A DNA stretch of 64,000 bases from Aeromicrobium piscarium (GCF_007421815.1 NZ_VLNT01000009.1:105863-169862); one strand, 5' to 3'. Shown: positions 16,558 to 26,972, counted from the first letter of the stretch. Numbers and translations: made by a program. Notes: a model not told the origin generated them from the sequence alone.

Positions 16558-17040
16558 GTGAGCGTTGACGTTCTCGACGAGTCCGGCGAGGACGTGGACG
16601 TCCTCGACCTCACTCGGCTCTGCCGTTTCGTGCTGCGGAGGATGCGGCTGCACCCGCAGACCGAGATGACCATGCGACTGGTGGACGTCGACACCATCGC
16701 CACGCTCAACGAGCAGTGGATGGGCAAGAAGGGCCCCACGGACGTGCTCTCGTTCCCGATGGACGAGCTGACTCCGGGGCGCGAGGAGCCCGATGAGGGT
16801 GACGACCCCGGTTACCTGGGCGATATCGCCCTCTGCCCGCAGATCGCCGCCCAGCAGGCGCCGGCGGCCGGACACGACCGAGACGACGAGATCGCCCTGC
16901 TCACCGTGCACGGCATGCTGCACCTCATGGGCTACGACCATGCGACCCCTGAGGAGCACGCCGAGATGTTCGGTATCCAGGGACGCCTCCTGGTGGAATG
17001 GCATGAGGCGGCCGCCGGACAGGACCCGGACGCATCGTGA
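16558..17040 (+). CDS. ybeY: Endoribonuclease YbeY (rRNA maturation)
   Basis: A 160-residue zinc-dependent RNase with the diagnostic HGMLHLMGYDH motif, in which three His bind zinc, and the upstream TDVLSFPMDE segment. It matures the 16S rRNA 3' end and takes part in ribosome quality control. GTG start at 16558, 14 bp after phoH. Length is normal. Confidence 0.94.
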   Translation: MSVDVLDESGEDVDVLDLTRLCRFVLRRMRLHPQTEMTMRLVDVDTIATLNEQWMGKKGPTDVLSFPMDELTPGREEPDEGDDPGYLGDIALCPQIAAQQAPAAGHDRDDEIALLTVHGMLHLMGYDHATPEEHAEMFGIQGRLLVEWHEAAAGQDPDAS

Positions 17041-17074
17041 CCGAATCGCGTGATCTCGCTCCAGCGGTGACGAC

Positions 17075-18337
17075 ATGGGCGTGACCACGCCGCTGGTGCT
17101 GGCGGTCGTGCTCGCGGTGCTGGCCGGAATCCTCGTGAGCATCGACGCCGCCATCTCCTCCTTCTCACGGGCCCGCGCCGAGGAGTTGGCCGGGTCCGGC
17201 AGCGCCGGCGCCAAGCGGCTCGGCACGATCCTGGAGGATCCGGCTCCCTATCTGAACACCGTCCTTCTTCTGCGCATCCTGGCGGAGACCGCGAGCATCG
17301 TGCTCGTCGCGGCAGTGGTCGCGGATCATGTCGAGGGCCTGTGGAGCAATGTGCTCATCGCCATCTCGATCATGACGGTGGTGAGCTTCGTCGTCATCGG
17401 CGTCGGTCCCCGAACGATCGGCAAGCAGCATGCCGAGCGCATCGCGGTCGCCTCCGCCTTCGTCGTCATCGTGTTGACCGCACTGCTGGGGCCGATCCCC
17501 AAGCTGCTGATCCTCATCGGCAATGCCCTGACGCCGGGCAAGGGGTTCAGCGAGGGTCCTTTCGCGTCCGAGGTGGAGGTGCGCGAGCTGGTCGATCTCG
17601 CCGCGCGCAGCTCCGTCATCGAGACCGATGAGTCGAGGATGATCCAGTCGGTCTTCGAGCTCGGCGACACGATCGTGCGGGAGGTCATGGTGCCCCGGCC
17701 CGATCTGGTGTTCATCGAGCAGCACAAGACCCTGCGACAGGCGATGAGCCTCGCGCTCCGCAGCGGATACTCGCGCATCCCCGTGGTGGGGGAGAACCTC
17801 GACGATGTCGTGGGCATGGCCTATCTCAAGGACCTCACCAAACGCGTCTTCGACAATCACGCGGCCGAGACCGCCGAGAAGGTCGACTCGATCTGCCGCC
17901 CGTGCCTCTTCGTCCCTGACACCAAGAAGGCCGACGACCTGCTGCGTGAGATGCAGGCCGACCGCACCCATGTGGCGGTCGTCGTCGACGAGTACGGCGG
18001 CACCGCCGGGATGGTCACGATCGAGGACATCCTCGAGGAGATCGTCGGTGAGATCACCGATGAGTACGATTCCGAGCCCGACGAACGCGAGCAGCTCGCC
18101 GACGGGTCCTGGCGGGTCAGCGCTCGGTTCGATGTCGACGACCTCGAGGAGCTGTTCGGCGTGCCGATCGAGGACGACGATGTCGACTCGGTCGGCGGCC
18201 TGATGGCCAAACATCTGGGCAAGGTGCCGATCCCCGGCAGCGTCGTCGAAGTCGACGGGCTGAGGCTGGAGGCCCAGACGCCCGCCGGCCGCCGCAACCG
18301 GATCGGCCGAGTGCTCGTCTCCCGTCTCGGTGACTGA
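17075..18337 (+). CDS. CNNM/CorC-HlyC family membrane protein with CBS domains
   Basis: A 420-residue protein: an N-terminal DUF21/CNNM membrane domain of about three hydrophobic helices (residues 1-140), a paired CBS region (from VMVPRPDLVFIEQHKTL to VVVDEYGGTAGMVTIEDILEEIVGEI), and a C-terminal CorC_HlyC domain. Family members take part in Mg2+/Co2+ homeostasis. The old label hemolysin is not supported by function. It lies between ybeY and era as in mycobacteria. Confidence 0.9.
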   Translation: MGVTTPLVLAVVLAVLAGILVSIDAAISSFSRARAEELAGSGSAGAKRLGTILEDPAPYLNTVLLLRILAETASIVLVAAVVADHVEGLWSNVLIAISIMTVVSFVVIGVGPRTIGKQHAERIAVASAFVVIVLTALLGPIPKLLILIGNALTPGKGFSEGPFASEVEVRELVDLAARSSVIETDESRMIQSVFELGDTIVREVMVPRPDLVFIEQHKTLRQAMSLALRSGYSRIPVVGENLDDVVGMAYLKDLTKRVFDNHAAETAEKVDSICRPCLFVPDTKKADDLLREMQADRTHVAVVVDEYGGTAGMVTIEDILEEIVGEITDEYDSEPDEREQLADGSWRVSARFDVDDLEELFGVPIEDDDVDSVGGLMAKHLGKVPIPGSVVEVDGLRLEAQTPAGRRNRIGRVLVSRLGD

Positions 18338-18368
18338 GGCGACGGGGACGTGCCGATACGCTGAGGGC

Positions 18369-18701
18369 ATGGATCTGTCGGCTGAGGATGCCAAGCTCGT
18401 CACGCTCGCACGCGCCACCCGTGCCCGGCTCGGAGTCGCCCAAGGCGCGGCGGTCCGCGATCTCGACGGACGCACCTACGCCGCCGCGACGATCGCGCTG
18501 GAATCGCTGACACTCTCGGCGCTGGACCTCGCTGTCGCAATGGCCGTCTCCTCGGGGGCCAAGGGGCTGGAGGCCGCGGCCGTCGTGACCGAGGGAGACG
18601 TGCCGATCCGCACCGAGACGGTGCGCGAGTTTGCGGGCTCCGGGACCTCGGTCGTGGTCGCTGGGCCGGATGGCACCGTCGACACCGTGCTGGAGGCCTG
18701 A
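18369..18701 (+). CDS. Cytidine-deaminase-like protein lacking the zinc site
   Basis: A 110-residue protein placed immediately before era, the slot of mycobacterial Rv2365c. The core (IALESLTLSALDLAVAMAVSSGAKGLEAAAVV) aligns by eye with the cytidine deaminase helix that carries the C/H-A-E zinc motif, but the catalytic His/Cys-Ala-Glu and the second PCxxC motif are absent. A deaminase-fold protein with a non-catalytic role, possibly structural or regulatory, is therefore likely. ATG at 18369; the stop is 1 bp before the era start. Confidence 0.72.
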   Translation: MDLSAEDAKLVTLARATRARLGVAQGAAVRDLDGRTYAAATIALESLTLSALDLAVAMAVSSGAKGLEAAAVVTEGDVPIRTETVREFAGSGTSVVVAGPDGTVDTVLEA

Positions 18702-18702
18702 G

Positions 18703-19620
18703 ATGAGCGAGTTCCATTCCGGCTTCGTGAGCTTCGTCGGCAGGCCCAATGCCGGCAAGTCGACCCTCACCAATGCGTTGGTGGGCGAGAAGGTCGCGAT
18801 CACCTCGTCGCGTCCTCAGACCACCCGGCACGCCGTGCGCGGTCTCGTCCACCGACCCGACGGCCAGCTGATCCTCGTCGACACACCCGGCCTGCACCGG
18901 CCCCGCACACTCCTGGGTGAACGTCTCAACGACCTCGTCCGCTCCACCTGGTCCGAGGTCGACATCGTCGGCATGTGCTTCCCCTCGGACCAGCGGATCG
19001 GGCCGGGCGACCGGTACCTCATCGGAGAACTGGCGGCGCTGCGGTCCAAGCCGATGTTCGCGATCGCCACCAAGACCGACCTCGTCTCACCCGAGCGGCT
19101 GGCCCAGCATCTCCAGTCGATCGCCACCGCCGGTCAGGAGGCCGGTGTCGAGTGGACCGAGATCGTGCCGGTCTCGGCGGTCAAGGGCGAACAGGTCGAG
19201 CTGCTCGCCGAGCTGCTGGTACGGGCGCTGCCCGAGGGGCCCGCGTTCTACCCCGAGGGCCAGCTCACCGATGAGCCGGAGGAGACGCTGGTCGCCGAGA
19301 TCATCCGCGAAGCGGCCCTCGAAGGCGTCCATGACGAGCTCCCGCATTCGCTCGCGGTCGTGGTCGAGGAGATGGTCCCGCGCGAGGGTCGTTCGGAGAA
19401 CAAGCCGCTGCTCGATGTCCGCGTCAACGTCTATGTCGAGCGCGACAGCCAGAAGGGCATCATCATCGGCAAGAAAGGCGCCCGGTTGCACGAGATCGGC
19501 GTGACCTCCCGTGGCCAGATCGAGCGACTGCTCGGTACCCCGGTCTACCTCGACCTGCACGTCAAGGTGGCCAAGGACTGGCAGCGTGACCCCAAGCAGC
19601 TGCGCAAGCTGGGCTTCTGA
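18703..19620 (+). CDS. era: GTPase Era
   Basis: A 305-residue ribosome-assembly GTPase with G1 GRPNAGKST, G3 DTPGLH, a G4 of the form TKTD, and a C-terminal KH domain containing IIIGKKGARLHEIG that binds 16S rRNA. ATG at 18703 gives the usual length; a longer upstream frame is not used. It ends the ybeY-CNNM-era block. The 112-bp gap to the convergent PHP gene shows no clear hairpin terminator. Confidence 0.95.
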   Translation: MSEFHSGFVSFVGRPNAGKSTLTNALVGEKVAITSSRPQTTRHAVRGLVHRPDGQLILVDTPGLHRPRTLLGERLNDLVRSTWSEVDIVGMCFPSDQRIGPGDRYLIGELAALRSKPMFAIATKTDLVSPERLAQHLQSIATAGQEAGVEWTEIVPVSAVKGEQVELLAELLVRALPEGPAFYPEGQLTDEPEETLVAEIIREAALEGVHDELPHSLAVVVEEMVPREGRSENKPLLDVRVNVYVERDSQKGIIIGKKGARLHEIGVTSRGQIERLLGTPVYLDLHVKVAKDWQRDPKQLRKLGF

Positions 19621-19732
19621 CGCGGCTGCGACCCAGGCCTCCCAGCGTGAAGCCGACGAAGGACGTGTCTTCCCGGTCGCGATAGCAACCACCGAAGCAC
19701 ATCTCGCGTGAACCCACCTGCCCGCTTCTGGC

Positions 19733-20749
19733 TCACTCCCTGCGCATCCAGGCGAGGAGGTCGTCCAGGGGCCAGGTGGTGACGATGCGCTCGGCCGGGA
19801 CTTCGCAGGCCACCGCTCGCGCCGCGCCGTAGTCGAGGAAGTCCAGCTGACCCGGGGCATGGGCGTCGGAGTCGATCGAGAAGAGGCAGCCCGTATCGAG
19901 GGCGATCGCGATGAGCTCATCGGGAGGGTCCTGGCGCTCCGGTCGCGCGTTGATCTCCACGGCGACATCGTGCTCAGCACAGGCCTCGAAGACCGCCCGC
20001 GCGTCGAACTCCGAGGGCGGCCGGGTGCCGCGCCCGCCGGTGACGAGTCTTCCCGTGCAGTGGCCCAGGATCCGTGTCCGCGGATTCGACACGACATTCA
20101 GCAGTCGTCGGGTCATGGCGGGTGCGCGCATCCGCAGCTGGGAATGCGCCGAAGCCACCACGACATCGAGGCGTTCGAGAAGGTCGTCCTCCTGGTCGAG
20201 GCCGCCGTCGTCGAGGATGTCGACCTCGATCCCGCTCAGCAGGGCCGTTCCCTCCGACCGTTCGCCGAGGTCCGCGACGATGCCGAGCTGATCGCGCAGA
20301 CGCTCGGGGGAGAGCCCACGGGCGACCGTGAGCCGCGGCGAATGGTCGGTCAGTGCGATGTACTCCCGGCCGAGCCGGTTCGCGACGCGCAGCATCTCCT
20401 CGATGGGCGAGCCGCCGTCGGACCAGTCCGAATGCAGGTGCAGGTCACCGCGCAGCATGGATCGGAGCGGCTCACCGCCGTCGGCGAGCGGTGCCGCGCC
20501 CCGGTCTCGTAACTCCGTCAGATAGTCCGGGACCTCGCCCGCGATGACATCCTCCACGACACCGACGGTGCGAGGACCGAGACCTTTGAGGCGTTTGAGA
20601 CTGCCGTCGCGCGTCCGGCGCTCGACATCGGCGGGCGAGAGCGAGGACAGCACGTCGGCGGCCGTACGGAAGGCCTCCACGCGATAGGTGGACGCACGCT
20701 CTCGCTCGAGCCAGAAGGCGATCTCGCGGAGTGTGTCAGCGGCGTCCAT
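19733..20749 (-). CDS. PHP-domain protein with N-terminal HhH region (PolX-related)
   Basis: A 338-residue protein. The N-terminal ~90 residues resemble the polymerase-X helical/HhH region (LKRLKGLGPRTVGVVEDVI). The rest is a PHP metal-dependent phosphoesterase domain with GDLHLHSDWSDGG, ALTDHSP, GIEVDIL and a late DSDAHAPGQLDF. The nucleotidyltransferase palm of true PolX is missing, so this is a stand-alone nuclease or phosphatase. Transcribed away from acylphosphatase. Confidence 0.82.
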   Translation of the reverse strand: MDAADTLREIAFWLERERASTYRVEAFRTAADVLSSLSPADVERRTRDGSLKRLKGLGPRTVGVVEDVIAGEVPDYLTELRDRGAAPLADGGEPLRSMLRGDLHLHSDWSDGGSPIEEMLRVANRLGREYIALTDHSPRLTVARGLSPERLRDQLGIVADLGERSEGTALLSGIEVDILDDGGLDQEDDLLERLDVVVASAHSQLRMRAPAMTRRLLNVVSNPRTRILGHCTGRLVTGGRGTRPPSEFDARAVFEACAEHDVAVEINARPERQDPPDELIAIALDTGCLFSIDSDAHAPGQLDFLDYGAARAVACEVPAERIVTTWPLDDLLAWMRRE

Positions 20750-20801
20750 AGGCCGATGCTCCCACCTTGCGAGCGCTTCCGCCGCATGCCTTCATGGAGA
20801 C

Positions 20802-21083
20802 ATGCCCTCTCTGATCAGCCGTCATCTTGTCGTCCACGGTCGCGTCCAAGGGGTCTATTTCCGTGCCTCGTGCGAAGACGTGGCCCGCCGGCTCGGCCTC
20901 GACGGATGGGTGCGCAATCGCGACGACGGCGCCGTCGAGCTCGTGGCCCAGGGGGAGGCAGATGCCGTCGAGGAACTCGTGCGCTGGTGTCACCAGGGGC
21001 CGCAGCAGGCGTCGGTCACGTCGGTCGAGGTCAGCGAGGCCGAGGTCGACGACGGTCTCGGCGAGTTCAGCACCCGCTACTGA
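20802..21083 (+). CDS. acyP: Acylphosphatase
   Basis: A 93-residue protein with the signature VHGRVQGVYFRASC, which holds the phosphate-binding Arg, and GWVRNRDDGAVELVAQG with the catalytic Asn. It hydrolyses acyl phosphates. ATG at 20802 with a GGAGA site upstream. Confidence 0.93.
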   Translation: MPSLISRHLVVHGRVQGVYFRASCEDVARRLGLDGWVRNRDDGAVELVAQGEADAVEELVRWCHQGPQQASVTSVEVSEAEVDDGLGEFSTRY

Positions 21084-21116
21084 AGGTCACTCTTCCGCCG
21101 GCTCCGGAGTCGCGCC

Positions 21117-21205
21117 GAGTGGTGCAGTCGTGACCGCGAGTGGTGCAGATTCGCCCCTTGAGCGGCGATTCCAGGGCGAATGTGCACCACTCGCGGATCC
21201 GCGAG
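21117..21205. repeat. Intergenic repeat cluster A: direct and inverted GAGTGGTGCA elements
   Basis: GAGTGGTGCAG occurs twice in direct orientation (21117 and 21138). The second copy lies in a 22-nt arm at 21134-21155 that pairs with 21175-21196 with one mismatch across a 19-nt loop. A second, perfect 16-bp palindrome CTCGCGGATCCGCGAG (21190-21205) overlaps the right arm, so two hairpins would compete. It lies between the convergent acylphosphatase and flavodoxin-like genes. It could be a bidirectional terminator, but there is no T-run. Confidence 0.65.
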
Positions 21206-21225
21206 GAGGTGCTCGGTCGCGCCGC

Positions 21226-21675
21226 TCACCCCATGAGCAGGGCGGCGAGGGTGCCGCCCAGTTCGGTCGCCTCGTCGAGACGAGGCTCGATATCGCCGGT
21301 GAAGACGAGCGGCTGCGCTGCCAGCGACCACTGCAGTCCCGTCGTGATGGACTCCATCGCCCGCTCCGCTCCCGTCGTGTCGTAGCCGCCGCGGATCCAG
21401 AACGAGAACGGTCGCTTGGCTGTCGGCTCCCGGACGTCGTTGTAGACGGAATCGAAGAAGTGCTTCAGTGCCCCGGAGATATAGCCGAGATTGGCGCTCG
21501 TGCCGAGAAGATAGCCGTCCGCGTCGAGCACGTCCTCGACCGTGGCATCCAGCGCCTGGCGCTCGATGACCTCGACTCCCTCGATGGCCGGATCGCGGGC
21601 ACCGCCGAGGACGGCATCGGTGAGCCGGAGCAGCGTGTCGGTGGGGGAGTGGTGGACCACAAGCAGACGGGACAT
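21226..21675 (-). CDS. Flavodoxin / NADPH-dependent FMN reductase-like protein
   Basis: A 149-residue flavodoxin-fold protein. The N-terminal strand-loop (LLVVHHSPTDTLLRLTDAV) fits the FMN-phosphate loop, and DGYLLGTSANLGYISGALKHFFDSV fits the isoalloxazine-binding region of the WrbA/IsiB type. It probably carries FMN and reduces quinones or acts as an electron carrier. Start at 21675 ATG; it is divergent from the MoxR operon. Confidence 0.78.
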   Translation of the reverse strand: MSRLLVVHHSPTDTLLRLTDAVLGGARDPAIEGVEVIERQALDATVEDVLDADGYLLGTSANLGYISGALKHFFDSVYNDVREPTAKRPFSFWIRGGYDTTGAERAMESITTGLQWSLAAQPLVFTGDIEPRLDEATELGGTLAALLMG

Positions 21676-21749
21676 GATCCGACGCTAACGCGGTGCCGAC
21701 GGACGTGCGCGCATCGGCGGCGGTTCCCGCCACCGCTTAGGATCGGAGC

Positions 21750-22676
<927 letters not shown>

Positions 22677-22680
22677 CCCG

Positions 22681-23832
22681 GTGGCCTGGTCGCGATGGCC
22701 GACTCCGACGGCCCGGGGCGCGGTCTCACTCGCCGCGGCGGTCGGCTGCGCGGTGAGTGCCTTCTGGTGGGGCGTCCCGGTGCTGTTGAGCGTCACCGGC
22801 CTCCTGGTGACCGTGGTGGTCCTGGCGCATGTCGCGGTCGCCGTCAGCCATCCTCGATGGGAGGTGCGCCGCAGCGTCGTGCCTCACGTCGCGGAGCCGG
22901 GTGAGCCGGTGGACATCCGGTTCAGCCTGATGAGCACCCGGCGCAGCGCGCTCGATGTCGCGGAATGGTGGGAAGACGCGAGCGGCGGTGGACACAGCGG
23001 CTCCTTCGTCGCTCGCGGGGCCGGCACCAGCGCGCCCCACGGACACTATGAGGTGCGGCTCTCGCAGCGCGGTCCCCATCTCCTCGGACCCACGAGCGTG
23101 CGCGTGACCGATCCGTTCGCCCTCGCCACCCGGTGGACGCAGCTCGAGGGTGAGAACACCGTCATCGTGCTCCCGCACCGCTACCCGCTCGACGGGCGGG
23201 TCGAAGCGCTGACGGGAGCACAGGATCGCGAGGACTCCGCCCTGCGGCTGCGACCCTCGGGCACCGGGGACGCGGATGTGCTCGCGCGACCGTACCGGAC
23301 CGGCGACGCCGTGAAGCGCCTGCACTGGAAGGCCACGGCCCACCGGGGCACGCTGATGGTGCGTCACGATCAACAGCAGTCGCAACGCCAGGTGCACGTG
23401 GTGGTGGACCTACGCGGCGATTCCGCTCGCGACCTCGACTGGCGCGTGTCGGCGGCAGCCTCGGTCCTCCAGCATCTGCATCACGATGACATCGACCTGC
23501 ACCTGTCGGCGGGCTGGTACGAACAGCCGGTGGGGCGCGACGACGCGCTGCGCCCCGCGCTGGTCGACCTGGCTCTCGCGGAACCGCAACCGCACGGTCC
23601 ATCCCTCGATCCTCATGCGCCGATGATCGTGGTCGCGGGACGGATCGATGCATCGGTCGCGGGCGAGTGGCTGACCACCCGCCGCCGCCCGGCCTACGCG
23701 ATGCTGCACGATGCCAGCGATGCGGAGGCGCTGACGCTGCTGCGAGAGGATGCCTGGCGGGTCGTGACCTATCGCGATCGCGACGATGTCGGACGCGCGT
23801 GGAACCGGCTCGGCGAAGGTCCCGGTCGATGA
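22681..23832 (+). CDS. DUF58 domain membrane protein
   Basis: A 383-residue protein with two hydrophobic N-terminal segments, an extracytoplasmic beta-rich part, and the DUF58 hallmark RPYRTGDAVKRLHWKATAHRGTLMVR. The GTG at 22681, 4 bp after moxR, is the likely start; the long upstream frame overlaps moxR. Second gene of the MoxR-DUF58-transglutaminase operon. Confidence 0.9.
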   Translation: MAWSRWPTPTARGAVSLAAAVGCAVSAFWWGVPVLLSVTGLLVTVVVLAHVAVAVSHPRWEVRRSVVPHVAEPGEPVDIRFSLMSTRRSALDVAEWWEDASGGGHSGSFVARGAGTSAPHGHYEVRLSQRGPHLLGPTSVRVTDPFALATRWTQLEGENTVIVLPHRYPLDGRVEALTGAQDREDSALRLRPSGTGDADVLARPYRTGDAVKRLHWKATAHRGTLMVRHDQQQSQRQVHVVVDLRGDSARDLDWRVSAAASVLQHLHHDDIDLHLSAGWYEQPVGRDDALRPALVDLALAEPQPHGPSLDPHAPMIVVAGRIDASVAGEWLTTRRRPAYAMLHDASDAEALTLLREDAWRVVTYRDRDDVGRAWNRLGEGPGR

Positions 23833-25958
23833 GGGCTGAGCGTTCTTCCTTCTTCGGTGTCCTCGGTCTCGTCGGCGTCCTGCTCGGGCTGCGCGTCGTG
23901 CTCCTGGGCGCCTGGTGGTGGCGAGTCGTGCTGGTGGTGGCGGTCGTCTACGTCGTCGCGGCGGCGGTGCGACGCGTGCGTCCCCTGGCGGCTCCGTTCG
24001 CGGCGGTGGCAGCCCTCGCTCTCATGGTGGTCTGGGTCTTCCTGCCCACCACGACCGTCGTGGGCGTGCCGACAGGTGCCACCTGGAGCGCAGTCGGCGA
24101 TCAGCTGAGTCTTGCGATAGCAGTGGTCGCGGAGGAGCAGGCTCCTCTCGCGCCACCGGAGGCGCTGGTGATGTTCATCGCCCTCGGCTTCGGCCTGGTG
24201 GCTCTGGTGGTCGACGACCTCCTCTCGCGACCCGTCCCCGGGGCGGCGGTCGGGTGCGGGATCCTGTACGCCGGGGGCCTGGCGGCGGCATCCCTGATCG
24301 TCGGGGTCACACCCGATCCGCTCGCGGTCGCGGTCACCGCGGCCGGTTGGCTCGGCGTGATCGTGAGCCGGGGCGGTGTGCCGACACCGGCTCGTGGGGT
24401 GCTCGCCGCCGGCATCGGAGCGGTGGCGGTCGTCGCGGCCCTGCTGACGCCGTCCCTCGCCGCTCCCGGCCTCGAACCCACGGTCACCTCCTGGGGACGG
24501 CCCCCCGCGGACGTGTTCGGTCGCGGCATCAACCCGATGCTGCGGCTGGGGGAGAACCTGCGCCGCGGCGAGTCGGTGGAGGTGGCCCGGTCGATCACCA
24601 CCGCCGACGATCCGCCGTATCTCAAGGTCGCGACCCTCATCGACGTCGACGGCGAGACCTGGCGACAGGTCGGGGACGGCGCCGGCCTGCCCACGGAGGA
24701 ACCGCTCGGCGATATCGGTCCCGACATTCCCACGAGCACCGAGGAGATCCGAGTCGAGATCGGCGACCTGGACACCACGATGCTGCCGGTTCCGTACCGT
24801 TTCGACGAGCTGCGAGGGCTGGCCGGAGCCTGGGCGCGGCACCCGGTCGGCGGAACCGTGCGGTCGCGCGGCGACACCACACGCGATCTGACCTATGCCG
24901 CGTCCTATGTGGAGATCGAGCCCGATGCCGAGCAGATGCGCGGACGTTCCACCTCGATGACCCCGGGGGTATTCCGGCGATACACGGAGTTACCGGCCGG
25001 CACCCCGGCGGAGATCGGCGGCGTCGCGCGCGAGCAGACCGCCGGTCTCACCAACTCCTATGACCGCATCGTCGCTCTCCAGGACTGGCTGCGCGGTAGC
25101 TTCTCGTACTCCGAATCCGCTCCGGTGGCCGAGGGGTACGACGGCAATGGGCTGGATGTCGTCGCCCGTTTCCTCACCGAGGAGCAGTCGGGCTACTGCG
25201 TGCACTTCGCCTCGGCCCTCGCCGCGATGGCAAGGTCGCTGAACATCCCGGCGCGCATCGCGGTCGGTTACGCGCCGGGCCGGCCCGCGGGGCGCACCGC
25301 GGACGGGGACCAGGTCTACTCGACGCGCTCGGACATGCTGCATGCCTGGACCGAGGTGTGGTTCGACGGTGTCGGCTGGGTGACCTTCGATGCGACGCCG
25401 GGAGTGGGATCGCCGACGGAGTTCGACGAGCCCCGGATCGAACCGGGCACGACCGCACCCGATGTCAACGTGCCGGACGGGCCGACGGCGGCTCCCACCG
25501 CGGGTCCTGACTCCGCACGCCCCGATGCGGATCAGACGACGGAACAGGGGACTGGCCGGCAGTCTGTAGGGGGGCTCGGCGTCGCGCTCGCCGTGCTTCT
25601 GGGCGCGCTCGGTCTGGCTCCCGCGCTGGTGAGGCAGGTGCGCCGCTTGATGCGTTGGAGGAGGACGCGGGTCGAGCCCTGGTGGCGTGAGCTCACCGAC
25701 ACCGCCACCGATCTGGGGATCTCGGTCCCGCCCAATGCCACGGCTCGGGGACAGGCCGAAGCGCTCGCTCCTGCCGCCGGGCCCGAGGTGCGCGAGGTCG
25801 TCGCGCTACTGGAGCGTGAACTTTACGCCGCCTCGGCTCCCGGCGTCGACGAGCAGAGCCGCCGGACGGCTCGCAGCGCTGAGCGCCGGCTCAGGGCGTC
25901 GTGCACGCGCCGGCACCGGCTGGCCGCCCGTGTGTTCCCCCGCTCGCTCTGGCGGTGA
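23829..25958 (+). CDS. Transglutaminase-like membrane protein (TgpA family)
   Basis: A 709-residue protein. The first ~210 residues hold about six membrane helices, then an extracytoplasmic region with a transglutaminase-like triad: Cys in QSGYCVHFASALAAMARS, His in HAWTEVWF, Asp in FDATPG. One further helix follows (GVALAVLLGALGLAPALV), then a cytoplasmic DUF4129-like tail. It overlaps the DUF58 gene by 4 bp. Confidence 0.92.
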   Translation: MRAERSSFFGVLGLVGVLLGLRVVLLGAWWWRVVLVVAVVYVVAAAVRRVRPLAAPFAAVAALALMVVWVFLPTTTVVGVPTGATWSAVGDQLSLAIAVVAEEQAPLAPPEALVMFIALGFGLVALVVDDLLSRPVPGAAVGCGILYAGGLAAASLIVGVTPDPLAVAVTAAGWLGVIVSRGGVPTPARGVLAAGIGAVAVVAALLTPSLAAPGLEPTVTSWGRPPADVFGRGINPMLRLGENLRRGESVEVARSITTADDPPYLKVATLIDVDGETWRQVGDGAGLPTEEPLGDIGPDIPTSTEEIRVEIGDLDTTMLPVPYRFDELRGLAGAWARHPVGGTVRSRGDTTRDLTYAASYVEIEPDAEQMRGRSTSMTPGVFRRYTELPAGTPAEIGGVAREQTAGLTNSYDRIVALQDWLRGSFSYSESAPVAEGYDGNGLDVVARFLTEEQSGYCVHFASALAAMARSLNIPARIAVGYAPGRPAGRTADGDQVYSTRSDMLHAWTEVWFDGVGWVTFDATPGVGSPTEFDEPRIEPGTTAPDVNVPDGPTAAPTAGPDSARPDADQTTEQGTGRQSVGGLGVALAVLLGALGLAPALVRQVRRLMRWRRTRVEPWWRELTDTATDLGISVPPNATARGQAEALAPAAGPEVREVVALLERELYAASAPGVDEQSRRTARSAERRLRASCTRRHRLAARVFPRSLWR

Positions 25959-25970
25959 TCCCCGTGGGCG

Positions 25971-26972
25971 TCAGCCGCGGCCGTGCGGCTCCAGCCAGAC
26001 GGCCGGGTCCGGGCCGAGCGGCACGATCTGCGTCGGGTTGATGTCCGTGTGCACGACGTAGTAGTGCTTCTTGATCTGCTCGAAGTCGATCGAGTCGCCG
26101 AAGGCGGGGATCGAGTAGAGATCGCGGGCGTAGCCCCAGAGATTCGGCATCTCGGTGAGCTTCTGCCGATTGCACTTGAAGTGCCCGTGGTAGACCGCAT
26201 CGAGGCGGGCGAGGGTCGTGAACAGCCGGACGTCGGCCTCGGTGATCGCGTCGCCCATCAGGTAGCGGCGGGTGGACAGCCGATCCTCGAGCCAGTCCAG
26301 CGCAGTCCATAGCCGGTCATAGGCGTCGTCGTACGCCTCCTGGGATCCGGCGAAACCGCAGCGGTACACGCCGTTGTTGACCTCGGTGAACACCCGCTTC
26401 ATGACGTCTTCCATCTCGTCACGGACCTCGGCCGGCCAGAGGTCGGGAGCGTCCGGACGATGGTGTTCGCGCCACTCGAAGAAGAAGTCGTGGGTGATCC
26501 ATGGGAAGTCGTTGGTCACGACGCCGCCGGAGGCGATCTCGACGATCGCGGGGACGGTGATGCCGCGCGGGTAGTCGGGGTACCGCGCGAAATAGGCCTG
26601 CTGGAGCCGCTCGATGCCCAGCACAGGGTCGACTCCTCCCGGATCCAGGTCGAAGGTCCAGCTGCGCTTGTCGTGTGTCGGGCCGGCCAGGCCGAGGCTG
26701 ATGACGTCCTCCAGCCCGAGCAGTGAGCGCACGATGATGGCGCGATTGGCCCACGGACACGCCTTCGCGGCGATCAGCCGGTACCGTCCCGGCTCGACGG
26801 GCCACCGCGGCGCATCGGAGGGGCTGGCCTTCCCCGTGCCCGCGCGGTCGTCGACCGGCTCACCGCCGTGGGCGGTGATGCGATCGGGGATGTAGTCCAT
26901 GTCGCGGTCGAACGCCTCGCCGGCGGTGACGTAGGAGCCGGCGGTCGACTGTTCGGGGTCTGAAGAGCTCAC
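25971..26972 (-). CDS. Glutathionyl-hydroquinone reductase-like glutathione S-transferase (Xi class)
   Basis: A 333-residue thioredoxin-fold/GST protein of the YqjG/PcpF type. The active-site Cys is in AAKACPWANRAIIVRSLLGL, followed by the typical VPAIVE and C-terminal helical domain (YLMGDAITEADVRLFTTLARLDAVYHGHFKCN). Actinobacteria use mycothiol rather than glutathione, so the natural thiol partner is uncertain. The GTG at 26972 keeps the conserved GEAFDRD N-terminal region; the ATG at 26900 would lose it. The open frame extending to 27593 crosses the lipoprotein gene and is spurious. Confidence 0.87.
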   Translation of the reverse strand: MSSSDPEQSTAGSYVTAGEAFDRDMDYIPDRITAHGGEPVDDRAGTGKASPSDAPRWPVEPGRYRLIAAKACPWANRAIIVRSLLGLEDVISLGLAGPTHDKRSWTFDLDPGGVDPVLGIERLQQAYFARYPDYPRGITVPAIVEIASGGVVTNDFPWITHDFFFEWREHHRPDAPDLWPAEVRDEMEDVMKRVFTEVNNGVYRCGFAGSQEAYDDAYDRLWTALDWLEDRLSTRRYLMGDAITEADVRLFTTLARLDAVYHGHFKCNRQKLTEMPNLWGYARDLYSIPAFGDSIDFEQIKKHYYVVHTDINPTQIVPLGPDPAVWLEPHGRG

